The notes under the pieces were generated by a model that was not told where the DNA came from, did no database searches, and was given only the letters and a program-made list of their open reading frames with translations. Position numbers and translations under genes: made by a program. This document shows positions 53,202-61,691 of a stretch of 64,000 nucleotides of DNA, in pieces. This stretch comes from Oscillospiraceae bacterium. Lineage in GTDB: Bacteria > Bacillota > Clostridia > Oscillospirales > CAG-272. The number at the start of each line of letters is the position of its first letter. Within the stretch, counting starts at the first letter, position 1. The DNA is taken from positions 22,743 to 86,742 of the forward strand of contig SVTY01000009.1 in assembly GCA_015063535.1 (NCBI GenBank). The letters are read 5' to 3'.

Positions 53202-53840
53202 ATGATATACAAGCTTGACGATTTTTATAGTGGTAATACAGTTTTTTCATCGAAGGAAGAACAATTCAAAGACAACATAAAATCAAAATATGATCTCAAC
53301 ATTCGCCAAACATGGAAAGCATCCCGTAGTGAAAGTGAACAATTTCACCTCTATGTTTGGATTGATCTCCCGGATGGTTGGAAAATTGAAAGAATGGTTG
53401 GAATCCGTAATACACAATTTGATATCGTATGCTCGAATCAAGAAATCATGATGTTGTATTTAGAAATATTCGGCATCAGTCAGAACAACCACAAAGAATT
53501 TTTTGTGGAGATAGATGACTATCATCAAAGTTTAGTAAGCTATGCCTACGGTCATGCAATTCTCGCAATTCGTGAATATATCCATAAATACTATCATTGC
53601 GAACAACGAAACGTCTGCCTGAATTATGCAGGACCGGATATCGTTGTTATCGGAAATCAAAAGCAATGTAAAACTTGGAATAAACACAAGAAAGCTATAA
53701 CAGAAATTTGTTTTAAACAGCTCCAAGAATTTGATGAGTTAAACGAGCTTACCCCAGCCGATGTTCGAGTAACATTTTTAGATAAAGACAAGACGGATCC
53801 GATTATGCTTAATGACATTTATATAACCAATGGAATTTAA
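53202..53840 (+). CDS. hypothetical protein in an A+T-rich island
   Basis: A 212-residue soluble protein with no signal peptide or membrane helix. It is rich in Lys, Asn, Ile and aromatic residues, and its codons favour A/T, unlike its neighbours. The middle region (FHLYVWIDLPDGWKIERM, MMLYLEIFGIS, FFVEIDDYHQSLVSYAYG) looks like an alpha/beta fold. No motif links it to a known family. It has its own promoter and lies with the lipoprotein gene between copies of the malic enzyme 3' end, so it is likely a horizontally acquired cargo gene. An orphan-immunity or defence role would be speculation. Confidence 0.7.
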   Translation: MIYKLDDFYSGNTVFSSKEEQFKDNIKSKYDLNIRQTWKASRSESEQFHLYVWIDLPDGWKIERMVGIRNTQFDIVCSNQEIMMLYLEIFGISQNNHKEFFVEIDDYHQSLVSYAYGHAILAIREYIHKYYHCEQRNVCLNYAGPDIVVIGNQKQCKTWNKHKKAITEICFKQLQEFDELNELTPADVRVTFLDKDKTDPIMLNDIYITNGI

Positions 53841-53901
53841 CAACTAATCTAAAAGCATACAACTGCTGATTCCTATAAATATTCTATCGTGAGGTTTTGA
53901 T

Positions 53902-54669
53902 ATGAAAAAAATCATTTTTCTTTTGACCGTATTCTTCGCATTTGGACTGTACGGATGTAACGAAGCAAACAATTTACAGTACGCATCGTCGGAAATTCAA
54001 ATTTCGCACAAGGAATCTGACATGCAATTCAAACTCACAGCAGAAGATACGCAAACAATAGTATCCCTTTTGAATGACGGAGATTGGGAAGATGATGTAA
54101 CCAAAACATATTGTGATTATATTTTTGAAATGTCAAATGATAGTATTGATTATTCTTCCGAAGCAGGATTGTTTAATGATACCGTCAATCGTCGGCATCT
54201 TGTGCTTTCCGACGAACAAAAAAATTATATGGAATCTCTGCTTATGGCATCATCCAACGCATTGGCAACTGAAACCGTAAGCACCCAGCAAACAGAAAAT
54301 CTTGCCGTTGGAATGACCTACGAGGAATTTCAGTCTCTCCATGCAGATGTAGACTTTCAAAAGTATCGCGGCTATATTTTTTATGTAGATGCTGACCAAA
54401 ATAATATCGTGGTAAAATTAGATGCAGATGGGCAAACAATTGAAAAATTCGAGATCTTTCCTGCCATTCAACCAAACGCAGAAGCTTTCTTTGCAATTCG
54501 TAAGGGAATGAATGTTTTTGAGGTGGTTGAAGCCGTGGGGGTACCGTTTCAAAGTGTAACACACGGTATCTCTTCTTCGGATTTCAAAGGCACCGACGGT
54601 ACGATATTCCGAGTACAATGGGATCAGAATATGCAAGTCATAGACATGGGTCAAGTCAATCCAAGTTAA
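53902..54669 (+). CDS. predicted lipoprotein in the A+T-rich island
   Basis: A 255-residue exported lipoprotein: the signal peptide MKKIIFLLTVFFAFGLYGC ends in a lipobox with Cys19. The mature part contains two segments of similar plan near residues 137 and 196 (GMTYEEFQSLHADVDFQ; IRKGMNVFEVVEAVGVPFQS), each followed by beta strands, recalling tandem BLIP/BamE-like modules. Codons are A+T-biased, as in the preceding gene. GAGGTTTTGAT lies before ATG. The function is unknown; surface attachment is likely. Confidence 0.72.
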   Translation: MKKIIFLLTVFFAFGLYGCNEANNLQYASSEIQISHKESDMQFKLTAEDTQTIVSLLNDGDWEDDVTKTYCDYIFEMSNDSIDYSSEAGLFNDTVNRRHLVLSDEQKNYMESLLMASSNALATETVSTQQTENLAVGMTYEEFQSLHADVDFQKYRGYIFYVDADQNNIVVKLDADGQTIEKFEIFPAIQPNAEAFFAIRKGMNVFEVVEAVGVPFQSVTHGISSSDFKGTDGTIFRVQWDQNMQVIDMGQVNPS

Positions 54670-54691
54670 ATCACCTTTATGCACCTGACAA

Positions 54692-54718
54692 CCGTTGTTC
54701 CGTGGTGGCAAAGGCTGT
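54692..54718 (+). repeat. right copy of island-flanking direct repeat
   Basis: This 27-base stretch, just before a terminator, repeats the malic enzyme 3' segment 52977-53004 with about three differences and contains CGTGGTGGCAAAGGCTGT. It is not in a gene here. Confidence 0.7.
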
Positions 54719-54723
54719 AAAAA

Positions 54724-54757
54724 GAGGGCTGTTGCGAGGCAACAGCCCTCAATTTTT
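54724..54757 (+). terminator. terminator ahead of the nad operon
   Basis: GAGGGCTGTTGC / GCAACAGCCCTC with loop GAG, followed by AATTTTTT. Confidence 0.88.
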
Positions 54758-54766
54758 TGAGAAAAG

Positions 54767-54807
54767 TTGACAGATGACTTGACAGATGTCAAAAAATGTG
54801 GTACAAT
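54767..54807 (+). promoter_or_regulatory. nad operon promoter with palindromic NiaR-type operator
   Basis: TTGACA (54779-54784), 17 bases, TACAAT (54802-54807). The -35 is half of the palindrome TTGACA-GA-TGTCAA (54779-54792), and TTGACAGATG is repeated 12 bases upstream (54767). The operon ends with the niaR gene, so autorepression by nicotinate-bound NiaR at this site is likely. Confidence 0.75.
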
Positions 54808-54864
54808 AGGCATACTTTCGATCGTTTGCATGAAATTTACCTCGATCGAAGGTGAAAGGCTGTT

Positions 54865-55776
54865 ATGAAAAACGAGACGATTCAACAAATCAATGAATGG
54901 AAACAAAAGAAAAACGCCGTGATCCTTGCACACTATTACGTGAGCGAGGAGGTTCAGGCGTTGGCGGATTATGTAGGAGATTCCTTTTATCTTGCCAAGG
55001 TGGCGAAGGATACCGATGCGAGTGTGTTGGTATTCTGCGGGGTGTCGTTTATGGGGGAGAGTGCCAAAATTCTCAACCCCGATAAGGTCGTGCTGATGCC
55101 CGATCTGACGGCGGATTGCCCCATGGCGCATATGGCGACGGCGGAGCGAATTGCCGAGATGCGGCGAAAATATGAGGATCTGGCGGTGGTGTGCTATATC
55201 AACTCCACGGCGGAGCTGAAGTGTCTGAGCGATGTTTGCGTGACCTCCTCCAATGCGGTGAAGATCGTTCGTGCGCTGTCCAATCGGACTGTCTTTTTTA
55301 TCCCCGACCGCAATCTCGGACGGTATGTGGCAGAGCAGGTTCCCGAAAAGAACGTGATCCTGAACGACGGATGCTGTCCCATTCACGCCGCCATTTCGGC
55401 GGAGCAGGTTCGGGAGGCAAAGCAGCTACACCCCCGTGCGAGGGTCTTGTCGCATCCCGAGTGCGACGATGCCATTCTGTCGCTCTCCGATTATATCGGC
55501 AGTACGGCGGAGATCATTGCCTATGCCAAGCAAAGCAAGGAAACCGAGTTTGTCATTTGTACCGAGGACGGCGTTTCCTTCCGTCTGCAACAGGATAATC
55601 CCGACAAGCGGTTTTATTTCCCCAAGACCTGTCCCTGCTGTCCCGATATGAAGCTGAATACTCCCGAAAAAATTTTGCGGGTGCTGATGACTGAGGAAAA
55701 TCGGGTGGAGCTTGACGAAAAGACACGCATAGCGGCGCTCAGACCCTTGGAGCGGATGCTGGAGTTGGGACGGTGA
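54865..55776 (+). CDS. nadA: quinolinate synthase
   Basis: Makes quinolinate from iminoaspartate and dihydroxyacetone phosphate in de novo NAD synthesis; it holds an oxygen-sensitive [4Fe-4S] cluster. The 303-residue protein has the family opening AVILAHYYVSEEVQALADYVGDS. Cluster cysteines are in VFCGVSFMGESAKIL, DVCVTSSNAVKIV and FPKTCPCCPDM. VLSHPECDDAI and YIGSTAEIIAYAKQS are substrate-site blocks. GAAAGG lies 6-7 bases before the ATG. It is the first gene of nadABC-niaR; nadB begins four bases after its stop. Confidence 0.96.
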   Translation: MKNETIQQINEWKQKKNAVILAHYYVSEEVQALADYVGDSFYLAKVAKDTDASVLVFCGVSFMGESAKILNPDKVVLMPDLTADCPMAHMATAERIAEMRRKYEDLAVVCYINSTAELKCLSDVCVTSSNAVKIVRALSNRTVFFIPDRNLGRYVAEQVPEKNVILNDGCCPIHAAISAEQVREAKQLHPRARVLSHPECDDAILSLSDYIGSTAEIIAYAKQSKETEFVICTEDGVSFRLQQDNPDKRFYFPKTCPCCPDMKLNTPEKILRVLMTEENRVELDEKTRIAALRPLERMLELGR

Positions 55777-55780
55777 TCGG

Positions 55781-57064
55781 ATGAAAACAAGAAAGACCGA
55801 TGTGGTCATTGTGGGCTGCGGTGTTGCGGGCTTGTACTGCGCATGGAAGCTGCCGAGGGACAAGCAGATCACGATCGTTACCAAAAGCCGAGCGGAGGAA
55901 AGCGATTCCTTTTTGGCGCAGGGCGGTATTTGCGTGCTGCGGGACGAGGAGGATTACGACTCCTTTTTCGAGGATACCCTGCGGGCGGGACATTATGAAA
56001 ACAATCGGGATTCGGTGGAGCTGATGATCCGAGGCTCCCGTGCGGTCATTGCCGATCTGGTTGCCTGCGGCGTGCGGTTCGAACAAAAGGACGGCGCTTT
56101 TGTGTATACCAAGGAGGGAGCGCATTCCCGTGCCCGTATCTTATTCCATGAGGATATCACGGGAAAGGAAATTACCTCTCATTTGTTGGAAACGGTGCGG
56201 AGACTGCCGAATGTCACTCTGATAGAAGAATATACCATGGTCGATCTGCTGGAGGCGGAGGATGCCTGTCGGGGGATCGTGGGACGAACGGCATCGGGTG
56301 AGTATTCCGCCATTGAGGCGGATTATACCGTTCTCGCCACGGGCGGGATCGGCGGCTTGTTTGCGCATTCCACCAATTTTCCCCATCTGACGGGAGACGG
56401 CTTGGCGGTGGCGTTGAAGCACAATGTCCGACTTCAGAATATTGATTACATTCAAATTCACCCCACGACCCTGTACACCGAAAAAAAGGGCAGAGAATTT
56501 CTGATCTCCGAGTCGGTGCGGGGAGAGGGAGCCGTTTTGCTGAACGGAAAGGGGGAGAGGTTCGTTCATGAGCTGTTGCCTCGGGATGTGGTGGCAAATG
56601 CGATCTTCAAGGAAATGAAAAAAGAAGGAAGCAAGCATGTTTGGCTGTCTCTTGCGCCCATTCCCACCGAGGAGATCCGTACGCATTTCCCCAATATCTA
56701 CAAGCGGTGCCTGGAGGAGGGCTACGACATTACCAAGGAGCCGATCCCCGTGGTACCCGCCCAGCACTATTTTATGGGCGGGATCGCCGTTGACCGACAC
56801 AGCAAGACCGTTATGGAGAGATTGTATGCCGTAGGCGAGACCGCCTGCAATGGGGTACACGGAAAAAATCGGTTGGCAAGCAACTCCTTGCTGGAAAGTC
56901 TGGTGTTTGCCGGACGGGCGGCAAACCACATTGGTACCGAGTATATACCGAACGAGAAACGGTCGGTATGGCAGATCGAGCCGTCGGTCTATGAGGGGAT
57001 CGAAGAACACTATCAACAAGCCGTCCTGTCGGCAATCGAAAAGGAGAAAGAAAGTCATGAATGA
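55781..57064 (+). CDS. nadB: L-aspartate oxidase, short form
   Basis: Oxidises L-aspartate to iminoaspartate using FAD; in anaerobes fumarate is a likely electron acceptor. The FAD motif VVIVGCGVAGLYCAWKL opens the protein. DSFLAQGGICVL, TGGIGGLFAHSTNFPHLTGD and GEGAVLLNGKGERFVHELL match the substrate domain, and VGETACNGVHGKNRLASNSL is the C-terminal FAD block. At 427 residues it lacks most of the C-terminal helical domain of the E. coli enzyme (about 540), which is usual in Clostridia. It starts 4 bases after nadA and overlaps nadC by 8 bases. Confidence 0.94.
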   Translation: MKTRKTDVVIVGCGVAGLYCAWKLPRDKQITIVTKSRAEESDSFLAQGGICVLRDEEDYDSFFEDTLRAGHYENNRDSVELMIRGSRAVIADLVACGVRFEQKDGAFVYTKEGAHSRARILFHEDITGKEITSHLLETVRRLPNVTLIEEYTMVDLLEAEDACRGIVGRTASGEYSAIEADYTVLATGGIGGLFAHSTNFPHLTGDGLAVALKHNVRLQNIDYIQIHPTTLYTEKKGREFLISESVRGEGAVLLNGKGERFVHELLPRDVVANAIFKEMKKEGSKHVWLSLAPIPTEEIRTHFPNIYKRCLEEGYDITKEPIPVVPAQHYFMGGIAVDRHSKTVMERLYAVGETACNGVHGKNRLASNSLLESLVFAGRAANHIGTEYIPNEKRSVWQIEPSVYEGIEEHYQQAVLSAIEKEKESHE

Positions 57065-57908
57065 AATTACGATGAAAATGAATGCGGACGAGCTGATCCT
57101 GTTGGCACTCCGCGAGGACATTACAAGCGAGGATATTACGACGAACTCGGTCATGCCCGAGGCTTGCCCCGGTGAGGTGGAGCTGATCTGTAAGCAGGAT
57201 GGCGTGGTTGCCGGTCTTGGCGTTTTTGCCCGTGTGTTTACGCTGTTGGACGAAAAAACAGAAATTTGTCTGACCTGTAAGGACGGCGACCGTGTGACTA
57301 AGGGGCAACGACTCGGCGTGGTACGGGGAGACATTCGGGTCTTGCTGTCGGGAGAGCGGACGGCACTTAACTATCTGCAACGTATGAGCGGGATCGCTAC
57401 CTATACGGCAGAGATCGCCGAGCTGTTGAAGGGGAGCAAAACCAAGCTGTTGGACACGAGAAAGACTACGCCCAATATGCGGGTATTCGAAAAATACGCC
57501 GTCAAGGTTGGCGGAGGAAATAACCACCGCTACAATCTCAGCGATGGAATTTTACTGAAGGACAATCACATCGGTGCCGCCGGCGGCGTGAAGCAGGCAG
57601 TTCAAATGGCGAAGGCATATGCCTCCTTTGTCCGAAAGATCGAGGTTGAGGTGGAGACGCTGGACATGGTTCGGGAGGCGCTGGAGGCAGGTGCCGATAT
57701 CATCATGCTGGATAATATGAGCGTGGAGGACATGAAGGAAGCGGTTCGCCTGTGTCAAGGAAAAGCCGAGACCGAGTGCAGCGGCAACGTGACACGGGAG
57801 AATATAGCACGCTTGTTGGATATCGGTGTGGACTACATTTCCAGTGGGGCATTGACCCACTCGGCACCGATTTTGGATCTGTCTCTGAAAAATCTTCATG
57901 CAATCTGA
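57057..57908 (+). CDS. nadC: nicotinate-nucleotide pyrophosphorylase (quinolinate PRTase)
   Basis: Converts quinolinate and PRPP to nicotinate mononucleotide, CO2 and pyrophosphate. The 283-residue protein has the conserved EDITSEDITTN start, LLSGERTALNYLQRMSGIAT, LLDTRKTTPNMRVFEKYAVK with the catalytic basic residues, GGGNNHRYNLSDGILLKDNH, and MLDNMSVEDMKEAVRL. AAAGGAG lies about 8 bases before the ATG at 57057, which is inside the nadB end (8-base overlap). niaR follows 11 bases after the stop. Confidence 0.96.
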   Translation: MNEITMKMNADELILLALREDITSEDITTNSVMPEACPGEVELICKQDGVVAGLGVFARVFTLLDEKTEICLTCKDGDRVTKGQRLGVVRGDIRVLLSGERTALNYLQRMSGIATYTAEIAELLKGSKTKLLDTRKTTPNMRVFEKYAVKVGGGNNHRYNLSDGILLKDNHIGAAGGVKQAVQMAKAYASFVRKIEVEVETLDMVREALEAGADIIMLDNMSVEDMKEAVRLCQGKAETECSGNVTRENIARLLDIGVDYISSGALTHSAPILDLSLKNLHAI

Positions 57909-57919
57909 GGAGTTGAAAA

Positions 57920-58432
57920 ATGAAGGCTGAAGCGAGAAGAAAGGAGCTGATCGGCATTCTGCTTTCTGAGGCAGAGCCTGTTTCCGGTGCCGTGCTGTCG
58001 GAGCGACTGGGGGTATCCCGTCAGATCATTGTGCAGGATATTTCCATGGTCAAGGCAATGGGATATGAGATCTTATCGACTCATCGGGGCTATCTTCTTC
58101 AAAAATCTCCTCTTTGTGAGCGAGTATTTAAGGTTCGGCACACGGGAGCGCAGACGGAGGATGAGCTTACCTGTATCGTCGGCTTGGGCGGGATCGTAGC
58201 GGATGTCTTTGTGTGGCATAAGGTATACGGACGTATCACAGCACCGTTGAATATTTGTTCTTTTCATCATATAGCACAGTTTTTGGAGGGAGTACGAAGC
58301 GGAAAATCCGTGGAGCTGATGAGTATTACGGGCGGGTATCATTATCACACGATCCGTGCGGAGACCGAGGAGCAGTTGGATCGCATCGGTCGGGTGTTGG
58401 ACGAAAAGGGATATACCGTGCCAGAGCTGTGA
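57920..58432 (+). CDS. niaR: transcriptional repressor NiaR of NAD synthesis
   Basis: A 170-residue niacin-responsive repressor. An N-terminal winged HTH (VLSERLGVSRQIIVQDISMVK) is followed by the 3H domain. Residues H74, E82, H141 and H143 (RHTGAQTEDEL; GGYHYHT) match the metal-ligand spacing known for this family's Thermotoga member. With nicotinate bound it would repress the nadABC operon through the palindrome at 54779-54792, and itself, since it is the last gene. GAGG precedes the ATG. Directly after its stop codon lies a fragment of tRNA-Gly. Confidence 0.93.
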   Translation: MKAEARRKELIGILLSEAEPVSGAVLSERLGVSRQIIVQDISMVKAMGYEILSTHRGYLLQKSPLCERVFKVRHTGAQTEDELTCIVGLGGIVADVFVWHKVYGRITAPLNICSFHHIAQFLEGVRSGKSVELMSITGGYHYHTIRAETEEQLDRIGRVLDEKGYTVPEL

Positions 58433-58456
58433 GAGCGAGTAACGGGAATCAGAACC
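58433..58456 (-). pseudogene. tRNA-Gly 3'-end fragment
   Basis: Bases 58433-58450 are identical to 58600-58617, the CC/acceptor/T-arm end of the intact tRNA-Gly, and the match resumes for five more bases after one inserted A. The fragment begins exactly after the niaR stop codon. It resembles an attachment-site remnant left by an integrating element. Confidence 0.65.
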
Positions 58457-58555
58457 GGCTTTGCGCCAAGCTGTGCAAAAAGTCGGAACTGAGGTGAGCG
58501 CAAAGCAAACCAATCCTTGCGGATTGGTGGGGCTCCATTCGGTAAACCCATTCGA

Positions 58556-58596
58556 ATGAAACAAGGTGATGTCTTGCAGACACCACCTTGTTTCAT
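58556..58596 (-). terminator. hairpin downstream of tRNA-Gly
   Basis: ATGAAACAAGGTG (58556-58568) pairs perfectly with CACCTTGTTTCAT (58584-58596). It follows the tRNA 3' end on the minus strand directly. No strong T-run. Confidence 0.65.
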
Positions 58597-58597
58597 T

Positions 58598-58671
58598 TGG
58601 AGCGAGTAACGGGAATCGAACCCGCAGCATCAGCTTGGGAAGCTGAGGTTTTACCATTAGACTATACCCGC
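58598..58671 (-). tRNA. tRNA-Gly (anticodon CCC)
   Basis: On the minus strand the acceptor GCGGGTA pairs with TACTCGC (one G-U), the D arm is TAGTCTAATGGTAAAAC, the anticodon stem TCAGC/GCTGA encloses TTCCCAA, and the T arm is GGGTTCGATTCCC. CCA is encoded. The anticodon CCC reads GGG glycine codons. Confidence 0.94.
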
Positions 58672-58684
58672 AAGTATCCTCTAT

Positions 58685-58713
58685 ATTGTACGCCTTTTTT
58701 GGCAATTTGTCAA
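58685..58713 (-). promoter_or_regulatory. sigma-A promoter of tRNA-Gly
   Basis: On the minus strand TTGACA (58713-58708), 17 bases, TACAAT (58690-58685), ending 13 bases before the tRNA 5' end. Confidence 0.87.
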
Positions 58714-58787
58714 GATACTTTGAGGGGATTTTTTGAAAAAACACCATTCTTTTTGTCATCCGTTCGGGAAAGGCTTGCTTTTTGTCG

Positions 58788-58818
58788 AACCGCCAAGGCA
58801 CAGCATGCCTTGGCGGTT
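58788..58818. terminator. hairpin between tRNA-Gly and AEC transporter
   Basis: AACCGCCAAGGCA (58788-58800) pairs with TGCCTTGGCGGTT (58806-58818). It lies just downstream of the AEC transporter stop (minus strand). The better T-run is on the plus strand. Confidence 0.7.
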
Positions 58819-58831
58819 GATATTTTTTACC

Positions 58832-59791
58832 TTATAATTCAATGATCTTTTGCGCAAGCCAAATGACACAGGGCATGGTAAGGATGGAGAATAGAGAGGT
58901 CGTTCCCACCGCTTGTGCCGAATAGCCGGGAGAAATGTCATAGAGCTCCGCCAGCATGGATACGGTCGTTGCCGATGGCATGGAAACGACGACGGCGGCA
59001 AAAATGATCCAATCCGAGCTACACCCCAACAATCGCATCAGTGCGCAGACCAATAGAGGCGTTGCGATCAGCTTGACAAAGCACAGGTAGTAGATCTTAC
59101 CCGACCCAAGAATTTGCTTGACGGTACGCTTTGCCAGCAGTGCGCCGATGATGAGCATGGAGATGGGAGTACAAAGTGCCGCCAAAAAGGAAAGTCCTTG
59201 CATGAGGGGCGTGGGGATAAAGAAGCCGTCGATTCCCTTCAAAAGGAAGAGAACGATGCCGATGGCACTGGGAACGGTGCCGAAGTTGACGATGACCTTT
59301 TTGGGCGTGATCTTGATATCCTTCCTCTTACGGGCAAGGATGATGATACCCCACGTCCACAGCACCAGCTGAAAGCCCACATTGAAAAACGAGCCCATAA
59401 AGCCGCCCTTGTCGCCAAAGACCGATTCCAAAATCGGGATTCCGATAAAGCCCACATTTCCGAAGATCGCAGAAAATTCCGAAAGCTTGCGTGCGTCGAT
59501 ATCCCGAAAACGGAGAAAGGCAAAATAAGAGACGGCGGCAAGAAAGATGTGTACGCCAAGGCTGAAGGCGAGGGTCAAAAATCCAAGCCCCAGATTTTCC
59601 GCCGAATAGCTCATTTTTACCAGATTGTAAATGATCATAGCGGGTTGACCGATCTTGATGATCAGTGCGGAAAGATTTTTGGAGGCGGTCTCGGTGATGA
59701 TACCCATCTTTCCTGCGATATATCCCACGATCAGCATCAGAAACAGGGTGGCTATCATATTCAAAAGAGAGGTATAGTTCAGTTGGATCAT
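58832..59791 (-). CDS. AEC family (auxin efflux carrier-like) transporter
   Basis: A 319-residue polytopic membrane protein with about ten helices. The N-terminal block LIVGYIAGKMGIITETASKNLSALIIKIGQPAMI is the first repeat of the AEC fold, seen here in overlapping short pieces. GFIGIPILESVFG and ISMLIIGALLAKRT are the conserved middle parts. MPSATTVSMLAE in the second repeat matches the crossover region. Bacterial members export malate, other dicarboxylates or amino acids. It overlaps the UDG gene by four bases (ATGA) and is the last gene of a three-gene unit with DUF1015 and UDG. Confidence 0.88.
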   Translation of the reverse strand: MIQLNYTSLLNMIATLFLMLIVGYIAGKMGIITETASKNLSALIIKIGQPAMIIYNLVKMSYSAENLGLGFLTLAFSLGVHIFLAAVSYFAFLRFRDIDARKLSEFSAIFGNVGFIGIPILESVFGDKGGFMGSFFNVGFQLVLWTWGIIILARKRKDIKITPKKVIVNFGTVPSAIGIVLFLLKGIDGFFIPTPLMQGLSFLAALCTPISMLIIGALLAKRTVKQILGSGKIYYLCFVKLIATPLLVCALMRLLGCSSDWIIFAAVVVSMPSATTVSMLAELYDISPGYSAQAVGTTSLFSILTMPCVIWLAQKIIEL

Positions 59792-60369
59792 TGTGTAAAT
59801 TCCTCGGATAATAGATCTAATTTCTCCTTAATTTGCTTCATGTCCAACAGCATTTCTTCTTTTTTACGAGGATCCCGAAGCAGGAGAGCGGGGTGATAGA
59901 CGGCGGTAATGAGAAAATTGCCTTTCTCAAACCAAATGCCGTGCTCCTTGGTAATGCGAAAATCGGGCTTAATGAGCCGCATGGCAGCGATCCGACCCAG
60001 ACAAACGATGATCTTCGGTCGGATCAGGCGCACCTGACGGCGGAGATAGTCGATGCAGGCATCCTCCTCGGCAGGAAGCGGATCTCGGTTTTTGGGAGGA
60101 CGGCATTTGAGAATATTGGCGATGTAAACACTGTCACGGGGGATATCCACCGCATACAGGTATTGATCGAGCAGTTGTCCGGCTCGTCCGACAAAGGGGG
60201 TGCCGGTCTTGTCCTCCTGCTCGCCCGGAGCTTCTCCCACGAACAGAAGATCGGCGTTTTTGTTTCCCGTACCGAACACACAGTTGGTGCGGGTCTTGTG
60301 TAGCTCGCAAGCCGTACAATCGGAGCAGGTACGAAGAAGCTGCTCCCAGGAATCGGTCGCTGGATTCAT
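59788..60369 (-). CDS. uracil-DNA glycosylase, family 4 (Fe-S)
   Basis: Removes uracil from DNA as the first step of base excision repair. The 193-residue protein has the [4Fe-4S] cysteines C15, C18, C89 and C105 in the spacing of family 4 enzymes. Motif A is [14 protein letters not shown], near residue 43, and motif B is [14 protein letters not shown] near 157. VGRAGQLLD follows motif A as usual. The Fe-S cluster is typical of anaerobes and thermophiles. The start is three bases after the DUF1015 stop, and it overlaps the AEC gene. Confidence 0.93.
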   Translation of the reverse strand: MNPATDSWEQLLRTCSDCTACELHKTRTNCVFGTGNKNADLLFVGEAPGEQEDKTGTPFVGRAGQLLDQYLYAVDIPRDSVYIANILKCRPPKNRDPLPAEEDACIDYLRRQVRLIRPKIIVCLGRIAAMRLIKPDFRITKEHGIWFEKGNFLITAVYHPALLLRDPRKKEEMLLDMKQIKEKLDLLSEEFTQ

Positions 60370-60372
60370 AGG

Positions 60373-61653
60373 TTACTCGCTTTCCGATGCGGAAGGAACG
60401 ATCCTTCTGCATTCCATGTAATATCGTTTATCCTCCGCATGTCCCATGGAGAAGGTCTTACGGGGCAATGCTCCGTCAAACATGACGGTGGGGAAGAGCT
60501 GCTCCTTGGTCATACCCGAGAACAAAAATCCAATGGCACCCTGCCGCTTGGCAAGACGGGAGAGGGAATCCTCGCCGTGGATGTAGTCCACCTCTGCTTC
60601 GGGATGTTCCTTCAAATACGCATCAACGAAATCCTGAAGGGTCCCTACGGTCAATTGACGGCAAGGGGCGGAGACTGAGATCGTACCGCAAGAATTGGTA
60701 CAGAGGTAATCTATGCTTTGCGGAGCGGCATTGCCTGTGAGTTGGGCGCAATATTCGGTCAATTTTGCGATCACATCGGCAGGATCAATGCCGAACAGAA
60801 CACGGTAGATCGGTTCAAAGCGCAAAGCATCATCATGAATATTCACCACTTCGACAAGAGCATATCGGGTGGGATGGGAGGCGGCTGCCTCTGCACCGAT
60901 CTTTTCCTTGATCTCCTCATAGGCAGCTTTGGCGGAGGCAAGGGAGTGATTCCCGTCGCCGACCGCAAACAGAAGAGGTGCGGCGGATGTTCCATACCGC
61001 TTTTCGATGGCTTTGGGAGTGATCAGCGCATCCAACGCCCGACCGACTGCCCGAACCTGTGCGCCATCCAAATACGTTCCCTTGATATGCCCGCCGCCCA
61101 GCATCAGGTCGGTCTCATAGGCAAGCTCTCCTGCTTCTGCCTGTGCCAAGGGCTCGATCACGGTTTTTTGCGGGTCGTCGATCAGAAGCATGACATGGGG
61201 GAGCTCGACCACCGCATTCCGTCGGATCGCCACTCTGGGGGGGATCCGCTCCAGCACCGTTGCTTCGGTGGCACGAATCAGAGAATCGGCTCCTTTTCGG
61301 TAATCGTAGCATTCCAGGTCAATTGCCATAACGATGCCTCGGCGTACCCGTCCGTCGGACTGCGTCCGTTCCACATAGATCATCGTATCGGAATGGGGTA
61401 AAAGAAGCGTGCTCAGATAGTCCTTCATGGCAAGATTTGCCTTGGGTATCCGCTCCTCGCTTTCGGAAAGATACACCTCGGGAAGGATCATCCGAAGGGT
61501 AGAGGGGGAATCCTTTACCATTTGCTCTGCCTGTTGCCAGTATTCGGGCTCGCTGGTAAACTGATCGCAGGCAATGACAGCCCATTTTTGGGGATCAACG
61601 GCTTGAAAGTTGGGCAGAAGGATATCTGCCGCCATATAACATTTTTTCATCAT
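60373..61653 (-). CDS. DUF1015 family protein
   Basis: A 426-residue protein of the DUF1015 family. Conserved pieces: [26 protein letters not shown], seen as shorter blocks at the start; [19 protein letters not shown] with the usual GDGNH motif near residue 240; and [21 protein letters not shown] at the end. Members are often linked to serine/phosphoserine metabolism but none is firmly characterised. GAAAGG lies 6 bases before ATG 61653; another ATG at 61650 is equally possible. First gene of DUF1015-UDG-AEC. Confidence 0.85.
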   Translation of the reverse strand: MMKKCYMAADILLPNFQAVDPQKWAVIACDQFTSEPEYWQQAEQMVKDSPSTLRMILPEVYLSESEERIPKANLAMKDYLSTLLLPHSDTMIYVERTQSDGRVRRGIVMAIDLECYDYRKGADSLIRATEATVLERIPPRVAIRRNAVVELPHVMLLIDDPQKTVIEPLAQAEAGELAYETDLMLGGGHIKGTYLDGAQVRAVGRALDALITPKAIEKRYGTSAAPLLFAVGDGNHSLASAKAAYEEIKEKIGAEAAASHPTRYALVEVVNIHDDALRFEPIYRVLFGIDPADVIAKLTEYCAQLTGNAAPQSIDYLCTNSCGTISVSAPCRQLTVGTLQDFVDAYLKEHPEAEVDYIHGEDSLSRLAKRQGAIGFLFSGMTKEQLFPTVMFDGALPRKTFSMGHAEDKRYYMECRRIVPSASESE

Positions 61654-61691
61654 AAAATACCTTTCTTTGAATGTAAATTTACATGGAAGCG

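Noticed and set aside
58588..58845. Plus-strand open frame reading VTGIEPAASAWEAEVLPLDY
   Set aside because: This is the well-known translation of the antisense strand of a tRNA gene (tRNA-Gly at 58598-58671), not a protein. The same applies to the overlapping minus-strand frame reading SLMVKPQLPKLMLRVRF.
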